From: Chitinophagaceae bacterium
GTDB lineage: Bacteria; Bacteroidota; Bacteroidia; Chitinophagales; Chitinophagaceae
Assembly (NCBI GenBank): GCA_024103425.1
Contig: JAGFIS010000017.1
Coordinates: 1 to 64,000 of the forward strand
Direction: 5' to 3'
DNA: 64,000 nt
Shown here one piece after another: positions 26,126 to 35,917 of the stretch. Made by a program: the position numbers and the translations under genes. The notes under the pieces were generated by a model, which saw nothing but the letters and a program-made list of their open reading frames with translations, was not told the origin of the DNA and made no database searches. Numbering within the stretch: position 1 is the stretch's first letter; each line of letters begins with the position of its first letter.

Positions 26126-26164
26126 TCGTTTCAATTATGCACCGAATGCTTACCTCTGAAACGA
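26126..26164. terminator. Inverted repeat between convergent genes
   Basis: TCGTTTCA (26126-26133) pairs with TGAAACGA (26157-26164) over 8 bp with a 23-nt loop, between the convergent LTxxQ and DUF2807 genes. A run of T (26175-26180) follows on the plus strand. A weak bidirectional terminator is possible. Confidence 0.3.
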
Positions 26165-26183
26165 CCGTATGTCCGGCAGTTTT

Positions 26184-26888
26184 TTATTGTCCGGCCTTAA
26201 TTGTGCCCGATCCCGATACTTTCACTTCATTGAGAGAAGGGTTGCCCCAATAGAGAATATTTCCGGATCCTGTGATGACAGCCTTCAGGCTATTACTTGC
26301 GTGCACTTTGATATTGCCGCTTCCTGTAGTCTTTACTTCGGCAGATTCCGCCAAAAGGTTTTCAGCATCTATATCTCCCGATCCATTAATATTCAAATCT
26401 GCATCGCGGACTAATCCGGCAAGGTGGAAGTCGCCCGACCCTGAACCGTTAACCTTGAGAGCCGGTGTATTTACTTCCAATTGGACGTTCCCTGATCCTG
26501 AGGATTTTACTTCCAGGGTTTGATTATTTTCAATAGCACCATTGCAGGTAATATTTCCCGAGCCTGATGAGGTTATTGTATTAAGTGTCGGGAACGAAAC
26601 GACTACCTGAGTACTGTTTTTACCGATGCGCTCGCCTTTTTTGAAGTGGATATTCAAAATACCATCCTTTACTTCGGTAACGACCAGGGGCGCTATGTTT
26701 TCATCTGAGATGACCTTAACAGAAACATCTTTTCCCGACACCAATGCGACATCAATCGAGCCTGAAGCGACCAGTTCGTTAAAGGTACCTACAGTTCTTT
26801 CTTCTTCGATAATATTTCCGTTTCCTTGTTCCATTCTGCAACTCTGCACAAGGAAGGCAACTGCAAAAAGTGTGAATAATTTCTTCAT
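26184..26888 (-). CDS. DUF2807 beta-helix lipoprotein
   Basis: Exported lipoprotein of the DUF2807 or head-GIN type. The start at 26888 gives [17 protein letters not shown], a lipoprotein signal; the longer frame to 26930 adds a doubtful leader. The mature protein opens with [24 protein letters not shown] and is built of short repeats of the type GSGNI, GSGSGD, GSGNV, GSGTI, which wind a right-handed beta-helix. Function unknown; the fold is common in surface proteins of Bacteroidota. It is divergent from guaA, whose promoter is shared in the 65-bp gap, and convergent with the LTxxQ gene. Confidence 0.87.
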   Translation of the reverse strand: MKKLFTLFAVAFLVQSCRMEQGNGNIIEEERTVGTFNELVASGSIDVALVSGKDVSVKVISDENIAPLVVTEVKDGILNIHFKKGERIGKNSTQVVVSFPTLNTITSSGSGNITCNGAIENNQTLEVKSSGSGNVQLEVNTPALKVNGSGSGDFHLAGLVRDADLNINGSGDIDAENLLAESAEVKTTGSGNIKVHASNSLKAVITGSGNILYWGNPSLNEVKVSGSGTIKAGQ

Positions 26889-26939
26889 TAAAACTGCTTT
26901 TATCCTGTAAATATAATATACATACTTCATTAATCTGTC

Positions 26940-26947
26940 TATCTTCG
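26940..26947 (+). promoter_or_regulatory. -7 box variant TATCTTCG of guaA
   Basis: Only six bases separate this box from the guaA ATG at 26954, which points to a leaderless transcript. It has C in place of the third T of TAnnTTTG. Confidence 0.45.
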
Positions 26948-26953
26948 CACACC

Positions 26954-28477
26954 ATGTCTGAAAAAATAATTATCCTTGATTTTGGATCACAATACACGCA
27001 ACTTATAGGGCGTACCATCAGAGATGCGAACGTGTATTGTGAAATTATCCCCTACAACAAACCGTTTGAACTGACTCCTGATATAAAAGGAATTATCCTT
27101 TCGGGATCTCCGTTCTCAGTGAATGATGAGAATGCCCTTCGTACTGATACAGCAAGATTCAAAAGTCTTCCGGTATTGGGAGTTTGTTACGGAGCTCAGT
27201 TAATCGCTTCTACCCGAGGTGGAAAGGTGGAGAAAAGCGATAAAAGAGAATATGGCCGTGCACAGTTGGAAGTTGTTAAGAACGACAAACTGTTTGAAGA
27301 TGTGGCTTCTCTGAGCGATGTTTGGATGAGCCACAGTGATACGATTACTGAGTTGCCGGCAGGCTTTCAGATAACTGCCCGCACAGGAGATATTCCTGTT
27401 GCCGCGTTCAGGTCTGATGATGAATCTATTTACGGTTTACAGTTTCACCCGGAAGTTTATCATTCAGTTGAAGGAAAGAAGATTCTGAAGAATTTTCTTG
27501 TAAAGATTTGCGGTTGCAGTGCAGACTGGACGCCTTCTCATTTCGTAGAGGATAAGGTGAAGGAGATCAAGGAGATGGTTGGCAAGTCGCATGTCATCAT
27601 GGCTTTGAGCGGAGGCGTGGATAGTACGGTAGCAGCCACCTTGTTACACAAAGCCATCGGGAGCCGGCTGCACGGAATTTTTGTTGATCACGGATTATTG
27701 CGCAAGGATGAATTTCGTGAAGTGCTCCAGATTTATGAGTATATGGGCTTGAATGTAAAGGGTGTTGATGCGAAACAACATTATTACAATCTGCTAAAAG
27801 GTGTTACAGATCCCGAAAGCAAACGAAAAATCATCGGAAATACCTTCATAGAGATTTTTGATAAAGAAGCTTCTCAACTTGAAAACATAGAGTTCCTCGG
27901 ACAGGGTACAATCTATCCGGATGTGATTGAATCTGTTTCTGTACACGGTCCGTCGGTGACGATCAAGTCTCACCACAATGTTGGCGGCCTTCCCGAGAAG
28001 ATGAAGCTGAAATTAGTAGAACCCCTTAGGATGTTATTTAAAGACGAAGTGAGGCGAATCGGCCGTGAACTGGGCATTCCGGATGAAATTCTGAACAGAC
28101 ATCCTTTCCCCGGTCCGGGCCTTGGCATAAGGATACTTGGAGAAGTCACCGAAGAGCGGGTAAAACTGCTGCAGGAGGCAGATGCTGTTTTTATTAATGC
28201 TTTAAAAAAATCAGGACGATATGCAACGGTTTGGCAGGCAGGTGCTATCTTACTTCCCGTAAAGAGTGTCGGAGTAATGGGTGATGAGCGTACTTATGAG
28301 TCTACAGTTGCCCTGAGAGCCGTAACTTCGGTGGACGGTATGACGGCTGACTGGGCGCGACTGGATTACGATTTCCTGGCAGAAGTGAGCAATGCAATTA
28401 TCAACAAGGTGAAGGGAATCAACAGGGTGGTGTACGACATCAGCAGTAAGCCCCCGGCTACTATTGAATGGGAATAA
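26954..28477 (+). CDS. guaA: GMP synthase (glutamine-hydrolysing)
   Basis: Converts XMP to GMP with glutamine and ATP. The N-terminal class I amidotransferase has the nucleophile Cys78 in GVCYGAQ and the His165/Glu167 pair in QFHPEVYHS. The ATP-pyrophosphatase domain has the P-loop [15 protein letters not shown], followed by FVDHGLLRK and the C-terminal dimerisation part ending [13 protein letters not shown]. Length of 507 residues is as expected. The start is fixed by the short spacing to the promoter box. The next gene begins just at or inside its 3' end. Confidence 0.98.
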   Translation: MSEKIIILDFGSQYTQLIGRTIRDANVYCEIIPYNKPFELTPDIKGIILSGSPFSVNDENALRTDTARFKSLPVLGVCYGAQLIASTRGGKVEKSDKREYGRAQLEVVKNDKLFEDVASLSDVWMSHSDTITELPAGFQITARTGDIPVAAFRSDDESIYGLQFHPEVYHSVEGKKILKNFLVKICGCSADWTPSHFVEDKVKEIKEMVGKSHVIMALSGGVDSTVAATLLHKAIGSRLHGIFVDHGLLRKDEFREVLQIYEYMGLNVKGVDAKQHYYNLLKGVTDPESKRKIIGNTFIEIFDKEASQLENIEFLGQGTIYPDVIESVSVHGPSVTIKSHHNVGGLPEKMKLKLVEPLRMLFKDEVRRIGRELGIPDEILNRHPFPGPGLGIRILGEVTEERVKLLQEADAVFINALKKSGRYATVWQAGAILLPVKSVGVMGDERTYESTVALRAVTSVDGMTADWARLDYDFLAEVSNAIINKVKGINRVVYDISSKPPATIEWE

Positions 28478-28497
28478 TTAAGCGTTTATACAAGGGA

Positions 28498-29658
28498 ATG
28501 ATCAGAAGAGTTTTTTTTATTTTACTGGCAGGGGTATTCTGCCTGAAAGGATTTGCTCAGGACGAGCCTCAGGAACCTAAAGTATACAATGTAGCCATTC
28601 TGGCTCCTATCTATCTCGACTCTGCTTTTTCGGGTGGTACTGAAACGTCATTAAACAGAATGGTCGTGCCCGGATTGGATTTTATTCAAGGAGTCGAAGT
28701 GGCATTGGATACTTTGAATACAAAAGGTAAGCAAGTGCGTGTTCATGTTATTGATGTGAAAGATGAATCGCGCAGCCTCGACTGGCAGATGGAATACGGT
28801 GGCCTGGATAAAATGGATTTGATTATAGGTTCAGTCAGAGAACCCGAGTTCAGTAAATTGTCGGCATTCGCTACTGCAAACCAGATACCCTTTGTTTCAG
28901 TTACCTATCCGAACGATGGCGGTATCAGGAACAACCCTTTTACTGTAATTGTAAACAGTACACTCAAAACGAATATAGACGGGATATACAGTTATCTCGT
29001 TCAGAACTATGGCACACAGCAGATTGTAATGATCAGACCGAAAGGAGACCGTACTGTTGAAAGCTTTTTTAATGCGGCAAACAATGCATCGGGTACCCCC
29101 TTGTTGAAAATCCGCTCTCTGGAGTTAGACAGCATCACTCCACAGCAACTGGGAATGCTGATTGATACTACCAAACCTACTGTAGTTATCGGAGCCAGTC
29201 TGAATCAGGAGTTTGCACTGAATCTTGCAGATGCCTGCGCGGCCTACAGAAACTATGGCTTGCTTAAATTGATTGGTATGCCCAACTGGGATGGCTTCAG
29301 AGGCTTTTACCAGAAAGACAGGTTCACCGGTTTCCCGATTTATATATCCACTCCGCATACGGATGGAGTCAGGAATGCCTATTCGGATTTCCTGGATAAT
29401 CTATATTTTACCAGATACAGGGTAAAAGCGTCCGACATGGCTTATAAAGGATTTGAAGCTGCTTATTATTTTATTAATATACTCCTCAATTATCCGGATG
29501 ACTTTTTTGAAAACCTGAACCGGAAGGAATACGCTCCGTTTCATGAATTTAATTTCAGGTCCGAGGACTTAGACAAAAATGCTTTCGCCGACTTTTTTGA
29601 AAATAAGCATATTTCTATCGTTAGAATAATGGATGGAAAGATTGAAGAGCGCTGGTAG
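28498..29658 (+). CDS. Exported protein with periplasmic-binding-protein-like fold
   Basis: Unknown function. A frame start at 28468 overlaps guaA by 10 bases, but the ATG at 28498 gives the cleaner signal peptide (MIRRVFFILLAGVFCLKGFAQ without the extra basic n-region), so I prefer it; both are possible. The mature protein resembles the type 1 periplasmic-binding fold of branched-chain-amino-acid sensors: VYNVAILAPIYLDSAF, DFIQGVEVALDTLNTKGKQVRVHVIDVKD, DLIIGSVREPEFSKL, FVSVTYPND, VVIGASLNQEFALNLADAC and MPNWDGF. It may bind a small ligand or act as a LysM-less relative of the amino-acid-binding receptor group. It is translationally coupled with guaA by closeness. Confidence 0.78.
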   Translation: MIRRVFFILLAGVFCLKGFAQDEPQEPKVYNVAILAPIYLDSAFSGGTETSLNRMVVPGLDFIQGVEVALDTLNTKGKQVRVHVIDVKDESRSLDWQMEYGGLDKMDLIIGSVREPEFSKLSAFATANQIPFVSVTYPNDGGIRNNPFTVIVNSTLKTNIDGIYSYLVQNYGTQQIVMIRPKGDRTVESFFNAANNASGTPLLKIRSLELDSITPQQLGMLIDTTKPTVVIGASLNQEFALNLADACAAYRNYGLLKLIGMPNWDGFRGFYQKDRFTGFPIYISTPHTDGVRNAYSDFLDNLYFTRYRVKASDMAYKGFEAAYYFINILLNYPDDFFENLNRKEYAPFHEFNFRSEDLDKNAFADFFENKHISIVRIMDGKIEERW

Positions 29659-29665
29659 CACCCCG

Positions 29666-31999
29666 TTATTTTACCTCAAACTCTACAGTTTTAATTAAAG
29701 GCCTGCCGTCTCCAGATATTCCCTGAACAACAGCAACGAATGTACCTTTCTCATCTCCGGTATAGAAGCTCAGCTCCTTATTTCCCGAGTCACCGATTGT
29801 CACGGAAGGAGCCCAGTAAAGCAATTGCCTGAAGTCCGGCATACGGCTTCTCAGATTTTCAGTACTTGAGTAATCCGCTTCGGGAAATCCTTTCCGATCC
29901 TGCCATCCGGTATAGTCAACAACCACATCATTAGGGTTGAGTTCATACCCTTCAAAATTTCGATTGTAGGTAGTAAAGGCAAGAATACCGTCCACACTCT
30001 TCTTTCCCAGATGATAACGGTCTGCAACGATATCCAGTTTTCTCACTTTCAGCGGGTCATATTCTATAATTTTATTCATGTTGAATATCGGGACTCCGTC
30101 GAGCAATACAAGCGGGTTTGCATTGAGCATCATGTAATCAATACTCATATACTTGCCGAGGTCGTTATACTGACGGTTCAAAATCTGGAAGTTGTAATCT
30201 TTTTGTCTGATTCTCACATTGACTTCGGTGACGTACTCTCTCAATACCTCCTCCATGGTTGTAAACCGCTTGTAGTTATCCAGCAGGTAAGAGTTGTAGG
30301 GAGCACCATAGAACGGAGTGCTGTCGGGCAAAGGTGCGGGGGATGCGAAGAAAATTCCTTTAGAATGAAAATCATTTTCCAGCACTACATTATTATGCAT
30401 TCTGCTCAAGGCAGGAGCTAAGTCTTCGGATAGGGGCCGGCTGATGAGCGCGGCATTGTGGACTGTAGGCACAAAAGACTTCAATAAACTCAACTCTACC
30501 TTTTCTCTAACCGAATCTTCGGTTGTCAGGAGCAATTGCTTATGTCCGTACAAATCTTTCAGCCTGAAGTACACCATACCTTTATCGTCTGAAAGATTAA
30601 ACTCTGTCTGAGGAATAGAGCCGAGAACAGAAATATAAACCGGAATATTGGCTGCCGCCAGTCCCGTTTGTCGATTGGTAACCTTCACCACGGCTAACTG
30701 ACCATCCAATTCGGGAACACCGGTTGTTTGGGCAGTGTGGGGGGTAATATTGCCTGTCAACACTTTTAAATAATTGACAACTTCCGGATGAGATTTCAGG
30801 AATGTGTTTCCATTGGGTGTCAATCCGGTTAAACCGGTCTCTAAATAACTTATGATGTCAGAAACACTATAAGCCACTTCCGGTTTTCTGTACACGGCAA
30901 CGGAGAGGTCGGCTGTAGTAGTACTACCACCTGATAGTGTTGATATGTCCAGTTGTACTTTATTCCTGTTACCGTACTCCTTGCGGTCTGTAATTAGATT
31001 AATTTCATTAGCGGTATTCGAAGGCTTGTAAAACCATCTGTTATATACCTTTCTCTTTTGGTTGTTATACAACAGGATTTCGGAGACTCCGTCTCTTAAT
31101 TGCGACTTGTCCAGTTGCAGGACAGCATTGCCATTGTCGGGTTGCATTGTAGCTGCATAGCTGATATCTCCTCCGTTCTTAATGATGAGGAATACAGGTG
31201 CATTTCCTTTTCCTGCGTTTTCTGCTCTTATCTGAATATTATTTCCATTGTCATTTACCGAAAGCCCGTATCCCGATCTTTGTGGTGCGGGTAATGCCTT
31301 CTCAAAAGTATTGCCCTCTGAATCGGTGATTCTGACAAGATATTTCTGTCCTGTGTCAGGAATGAAATTAAACGCTCCCGTGCCTTTAAACTCCGGATTG
31401 AATGATAAAACAGTGTCGCCGTTATCATTTAAAAGAAGTCCGGAGTAGTTGTCTTCTGCATTGTAATTAAAGATGATTTTATTCGCAATACCTGCGGTGA
31501 GGTTTCCGCCTTCGGGTATCAATTTGAGTTCCGGCTTCTCAATCCGGAAGGCATCTTTTTCTAGTTTTTGGAGTGTATTTACTATTGTTATCTTTTGTTC
31601 GAAGAAGTTCCCGGGAGTCTGCGTCATCCAATACGTATATCCCCTGAGTTTATAGTTTCCAGATGCAAAATTGTAAGGTATAAAAAACGATCCTGCACCG
31701 GCTCCCTTAACTGCTTTCAATCTGGTCTGCCAAACTGGTATGTTTTCATCGCTGATCAACTCTGCGTAAACAGTACTGCTGATATCTTGTAACCGATGCG
31801 TGCTGCTGTTGAAGATATAGGCTTTCAGCCAGATAGTCTCTCCGGCAACGTACAAGTCTTTGTCAGTATGAATAAAAACAGATTCTTCCAGTAATGATTT
31901 CGCCTTTAGTTCATTTTCTATTTCTGACAGGGTGGTCTGCTGCGCAAGTGTAAGATTACTCCAGCATATAATTCCGAGTATAAAAAAGAGTTTCTTCAT
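29666..31999 (-). CDS. Exported protein with MG2-like N-terminus and TonB-plug-like C-terminus
   Basis: Signal peptide MKKLFFILGIICWSNLTLAQ. The N-terminal half has macroglobulin-2-like strands typical of alpha-2-macroglobulins (EESVFIHTDKDLYVAGETIWLKAYI). The C-terminal part has a plug-like region (NPLVLLDGVPIFNMNKIIEYDPLKVRKLDIVADRYHLG then DGILAFTTY), the pattern of the plug domain of TonB receptors, but no barrel follows. This architecture occurs near DUF4249/TonB-receptor pairs in Bacteroidota and its function is not established. It is the last gene of a four-gene minus-strand operon (spacing 15 bp to DUF4249). Confidence 0.8.
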   Translation of the reverse strand: MKKLFFILGIICWSNLTLAQQTTLSEIENELKAKSLLEESVFIHTDKDLYVAGETIWLKAYIFNSSTHRLQDISSTVYAELISDENIPVWQTRLKAVKGAGAGSFFIPYNFASGNYKLRGYTYWMTQTPGNFFEQKITIVNTLQKLEKDAFRIEKPELKLIPEGGNLTAGIANKIIFNYNAEDNYSGLLLNDNGDTVLSFNPEFKGTGAFNFIPDTGQKYLVRITDSEGNTFEKALPAPQRSGYGLSVNDNGNNIQIRAENAGKGNAPVFLIIKNGGDISYAATMQPDNGNAVLQLDKSQLRDGVSEILLYNNQKRKVYNRWFYKPSNTANEINLITDRKEYGNRNKVQLDISTLSGGSTTTADLSVAVYRKPEVAYSVSDIISYLETGLTGLTPNGNTFLKSHPEVVNYLKVLTGNITPHTAQTTGVPELDGQLAVVKVTNRQTGLAAANIPVYISVLGSIPQTEFNLSDDKGMVYFRLKDLYGHKQLLLTTEDSVREKVELSLLKSFVPTVHNAALISRPLSEDLAPALSRMHNNVVLENDFHSKGIFFASPAPLPDSTPFYGAPYNSYLLDNYKRFTTMEEVLREYVTEVNVRIRQKDYNFQILNRQYNDLGKYMSIDYMMLNANPLVLLDGVPIFNMNKIIEYDPLKVRKLDIVADRYHLGKKSVDGILAFTTYNRNFEGYELNPNDVVVDYTGWQDRKGFPEADYSSTENLRSRMPDFRQLLYWAPSVTIGDSGNKELSFYTGDEKGTFVAVVQGISGDGRPLIKTVEFEVK

Positions 32000-32014
32000 T
32001 CTTTTGGTTTCGTA

Positions 32015-33157
32015 TTAAGGCCAGAAAGATGGTTTCACATTATACCCGCGCATTGTACAGTCTACACAGTAGTTGATACAGCTGTACCATCCTGTGATTA
32101 CGAGACCTGTCATTTCAGGTGACAGAGGAATGTATCCCTGTTGACCGAAATAATAAACGAGGCTGTCTTTGATATTAGGCACCGTATAAACAGGCGGGCA
32201 GTTCTGACGGTAATCCCATGGGATCTTTATAAAACGCCTTGTTTTATACGATGATCCTGCACCGATGTAACCCAATACCAAAGCATTCGGGTCGCCAATC
32301 TGATGAATATTTCCTCTGATATTGCTTGGTTGCGGGTCAAAAAGTGATCCCATGTTTTCGGTGTTCTTCTTCAGTGCAGCCAGGAAGTTAAATCCTGCAG
32401 TATCAAGGGCATATTGTTGTACTTCGATGCTGTACATCACGCTTAACCTGAAATCACCGGGAGGAATGTTGTTGATTTTAAATTCTTTGATTTCGTCTTT
32501 TGTCAGTTTCCCTGTTGAACTGATCAGAATTTCTTTGGAAAAATCAGATTGCCAGCATACAGTGATATCATCTGTCCTTTCAATTACTCTCTGATTTGGT
32601 GCATCATACTCGTATTCAGAAGGGTAGAAGGAGTGAAATTCCCATGTGTCATTCCACTTCCAGTGGTAAAAAGTTGTGGCATTATTGGGGTCGTGGGTAT
32701 TGACAAATATCTGAGCACCATCTGAAGTAACCCGATAGGAGATACTGTCTATCGCAGGTGATACTTTATAATCCACAAAATCAGATTCATACTCTTTTGT
32801 ACCGCCGGGTCCACTTGCGACGCTAATTCTTAGTCTGTATTTAAGATCAGGATTGAAAGTGTAATTGCCAGTATACTTTCCCGGTGAAGTAGCGAGAAGC
32901 GGATATTGTCCGCCCTGGTCATCTTCAACTTTTACTATTGCATTTGTAACAGGTTCAGGCCTTGCCGTGTCCAGCTGAGAAGCTATCCTCACTTTACTCA
33001 GGTTAATAACTGTCTCATCGGCTCCATCGATGTATCCCTCAACCACCAGTACGTCCTTATTTTCAGGAGTCAGTACAGGGTTGTACGGATCCTTACAGGA
33101 TGCTGCAGCAAACACGATGAAGAGAAATAAAATAGTATGGTTAAATATCTTCTTCAT
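32015..33157 (-). CDS. DUF4249 domain lipoprotein
   Basis: Lipoprotein (MKKIFNHTILFLFIVFAAASC) of 380 residues. DUF4249 members start, as here, with CKDPYNP, have a beta-sandwich first part (VVEGYIDGADETVINLSKVRIAS, NAIVKVEDDQGGQYPL, YTGNYTFNPDLKYRLRI) and an alpha/beta second part, with a Cys-rich tail (SCINYCVDCTMRG). They occur adjacent to TonB-dependent receptors with an STN domain and may form the lid or ligand-binding partner at the cell surface. Its ATG coincides with the stop codon of the receptor gene (1-base overlap), so translational coupling is likely. Confidence 0.9.
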   Translation of the reverse strand: MKKIFNHTILFLFIVFAAASCKDPYNPVLTPENKDVLVVEGYIDGADETVINLSKVRIASQLDTARPEPVTNAIVKVEDDQGGQYPLLATSPGKYTGNYTFNPDLKYRLRISVASGPGGTKEYESDFVDYKVSPAIDSISYRVTSDGAQIFVNTHDPNNATTFYHWKWNDTWEFHSFYPSEYEYDAPNQRVIERTDDITVCWQSDFSKEILISSTGKLTKDEIKEFKINNIPPGDFRLSVMYSIEVQQYALDTAGFNFLAALKKNTENMGSLFDPQPSNIRGNIHQIGDPNALVLGYIGAGSSYKTRRFIKIPWDYRQNCPPVYTVPNIKDSLVYYFGQQGYIPLSPEMTGLVITGWYSCINYCVDCTMRGYNVKPSFWP

Positions 33158-35913
33158 TAAAAACGAATATTAAAGGTTACATAGGGGATGACGGTTCCAA
33201 AGACAGACAGTCTGTACCCCTGGATGCGTGCGCCTTCAGTAACAAAATATAATGAATAAGGATTCTTTCTTCCTGTGAGGTTATACAATCCGATTGTCCA
33301 TGAATTATGTGTCTTCTGATGAACTTTGTGATTGCCGTCGATATTCATAGAGAAATCTGCCCGGAAATAGTCAGGAATACGGTAAGCATTTCTGTCAGAA
33401 TATAACACTCTTGGCGCTCCCTGATAGTCAAATACTCCAATGGGTAATGTAATCGGCCGTCCGGTGCTGTACACAGCATTGAGTGAGATGCTGAATCTGT
33501 GTGAGATTTTAAGGTTGCCAGTGAAGGTTGCGTTGTGCGGCTGGTCGAAGTTGGCAGGATAGTAATCTCCGTTATTAATCAATTCTCCTGCGAGCGGATC
33601 GTTCTGTTTAAGCAAGGCTCTTGAATAGTTGTAAGTGAGCCAGCCGTTGACCTTTCCCGTAGGTTTCTTAATCATTAGTTCCACACCATAAGCCATGCTC
33701 TTTGTCTTGAAAACATCGGTCTCAATGTGATGATTCATGAGCAACTGAGCACCGCTCTTGTAATCGAGATAATTGCCGATCCATTTGTAATATCCTTCCA
33801 GCGAAGCCTCAATGGTATTGTTCTTGAAGTTTCTGTAAAGCCCAACTGACACCTGATTGCCTGATTGCGGCTTGATGTGTTTATCAGATAGTTTCCAGAT
33901 ATCAGTAGGTGTTACCGCCGCCGTATTCGAAATCTGGTGTATAAACTGATTAAGGCTATTGTATGAGAATTTTAATGAAGTCTCTTCTGTAAGCATATAG
34001 CGCAATGAAGCTCTGATATCAGGTCGGATATAGGTGGCCACAAATGCGCCACTGCCATATGTCTCTGTTTTAACTAAGTTCTCCATGATTATCGGTAATC
34101 CTGAGGTATATACATTTACTTGCTGCGGCCCGAGATAGTTGTAAATGTTCAGGCGTACACCGGCTTCTACCGAGAGACGGTCGGTTACCGTTATGTTATC
34201 TGAGAAGTAAAGTGCAGTCTCGAGTGCCTGCTCTTTCTGTAATTCATCAGGCTGGTACAATGAATGATTCCATGCAGTTGCCTTGCCGGGTTGTATTTTA
34301 TAAAGCTGACTGCTTAAACCGAAGGTGAGTGAGTGGCTGTTGGAGAGGAAGTAACTGAAATCAACCTTGGTTTTTATTTGATCTATGTTGTAATTAAGGC
34401 TAAACGCTTGCGACGGAACAGTACTGTCTTGATTCAGATAATCATAGTGATCTATCCCCGCCAGTGCCACCATGTAAAATCTTGAGTTGAAGTTGTGTTT
34501 CCATTTGATGTTGCCGTTGTAGTTACCGTAACGGTTACGGTTATATGCGTCAAGAGATAGCTTGTCATTACTTACATAGCCGTTCAGATACCATTGATTA
34601 AAGGCATCCGCTTTATGGCTGATGTGAAAAGTACCGTCGTAGAAAGAAGCGTTGCTGTTTCTGTATTCTTCGGGAAGTAATTTGAATAACCAGTTGGAGT
34701 AGGTAGAACGCAATCCCAATACAAACGTGGTTTTCTCTTTGTTCAACGGCCCGTTGAGAGAGAGTTTGCTAGTGAGTAGCCCGATTCCTACAGATCCTGT
34801 CAAATTCTTGGTGTTACCGTCGAGAGAGGCGATATCCAGCACACTCGAAATTCTGCCACCATATTGCGCAGGAATACTGCTCTTGTACAGATTTACATTC
34901 TTGATGACATCCGGATCTATTGCAGAGAAAAATCCGAACAAGTGGCTGGGGTTATAAATGTTTGCATCGTTGAAGAGAATCAGGTTCTGGTCGGTAGCGC
35001 CACCTCTGACATTCATTCCCGTACTCGCTTCACCAACAGATTTTACACCCGGAAGGCTGAGCACTGCACGCAAAACATCTACTTCGCCCATTAGTGCGGG
35101 GATTTGATTGATGGCAGTAATACTCAAGCGTTCCAAGCCCATTGTCGTACTGCGTACATTCCTTTCTTTCTCCGGTTCGATCACTACCTCCTTCAACTGA
35201 ATGATTTTGAATTTCATATCTACGTCCAACTTACCGTCTGACAACAAAAGCACCTGGCGGCGGGTGTCGAACATCCCGATATAGGAGAAGTTTAGTGAAT
35301 GCCTTCCCGGCGGGAGGAAGAGAGAGAAATATCCGAACTGGTCAGTGAGTATTCTGGTTTTTGTGCTGTCAACATAAATGGAAACACCCGATAACTCCTC
35401 TCCGTTATCCTCGTTTCTTACGTACCCTGATATGTTGATGAGGTTACCCGTTCTTGCTCCTCCTGTATGTCCAATTTCAAAAAGTTTATTTTCTATTGCA
35501 GAGGCAGTATTGACGACTCTTTCGTCAGCTTCCTGAGGCCGTACTTTTATTTCTGTAACCTGAGCGACCTCTTCTCCGCTTAAGAACCCTTCCGGTAAAT
35601 TGAGTGGCACCGGATTTCCTTTCGTGAGAAAAATTCTTTTGTCAAGCCCGATGACGAAGCTGTAGCCGGTTCCGTCAAACAGCCTCGTTAAGAGAGACGG
35701 CAAATAGACTTTGGAAGCCTGCATTGTGAAAGTGGCATTCTCAAACTGGGTGCGGTCGTAAAAGAAATGATAATTCGTTTGTGATTCTATTTGCCTTACG
35801 ACCTCTTCAATATTGCTTTGGTCAAAGTTTACTGAAACCTGTTCTTCCTGCTGTGCAAAGACACCTGTCGTTAGTATATTGAAGAAGCATATCAGAAGAA
35901 AAAATTTTCTCAT
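33157..35913 (-). CDS. TonB-dependent receptor with STN and carboxypeptidase-like N-terminal domains
   Basis: Outer-membrane channel that imports a ligand using TonB energy. Order: signal peptide; STN domain (about residues 25-75, VNFDQSNIEEVVRQIESQTNYHFFYD), linker, carboxypeptidase-like regulatory domain (ISGYVRNEDNGEELSGVSIYVD), plug domain (MGEVDVLRAVLSLPGVKSVGEASTGMNVRGGATDQNLILFN), then a long beta-barrel closing with aromatic residue (NIRF). The STN domain usually contacts an anti-sigma/FecR system, which is absent here. The ligand is unknown. Shares an operon with the 242-residue exported protein upstream and DUF4249 downstream. Confidence 0.93.
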   Translation of the reverse strand: MRKFFLLICFFNILTTGVFAQQEEQVSVNFDQSNIEEVVRQIESQTNYHFFYDRTQFENATFTMQASKVYLPSLLTRLFDGTGYSFVIGLDKRIFLTKGNPVPLNLPEGFLSGEEVAQVTEIKVRPQEADERVVNTASAIENKLFEIGHTGGARTGNLINISGYVRNEDNGEELSGVSIYVDSTKTRILTDQFGYFSLFLPPGRHSLNFSYIGMFDTRRQVLLLSDGKLDVDMKFKIIQLKEVVIEPEKERNVRSTTMGLERLSITAINQIPALMGEVDVLRAVLSLPGVKSVGEASTGMNVRGGATDQNLILFNDANIYNPSHLFGFFSAIDPDVIKNVNLYKSSIPAQYGGRISSVLDIASLDGNTKNLTGSVGIGLLTSKLSLNGPLNKEKTTFVLGLRSTYSNWLFKLLPEEYRNSNASFYDGTFHISHKADAFNQWYLNGYVSNDKLSLDAYNRNRYGNYNGNIKWKHNFNSRFYMVALAGIDHYDYLNQDSTVPSQAFSLNYNIDQIKTKVDFSYFLSNSHSLTFGLSSQLYKIQPGKATAWNHSLYQPDELQKEQALETALYFSDNITVTDRLSVEAGVRLNIYNYLGPQQVNVYTSGLPIIMENLVKTETYGSGAFVATYIRPDIRASLRYMLTEETSLKFSYNSLNQFIHQISNTAAVTPTDIWKLSDKHIKPQSGNQVSVGLYRNFKNNTIEASLEGYYKWIGNYLDYKSGAQLLMNHHIETDVFKTKSMAYGVELMIKKPTGKVNGWLTYNYSRALLKQNDPLAGELINNGDYYPANFDQPHNATFTGNLKISHRFSISLNAVYSTGRPITLPIGVFDYQGAPRVLYSDRNAYRIPDYFRADFSMNIDGNHKVHQKTHNSWTIGLYNLTGRKNPYSLYFVTEGARIQGYRLSVFGTVIPYVTFNIRF

Positions 35914-35917
35914 GGTT

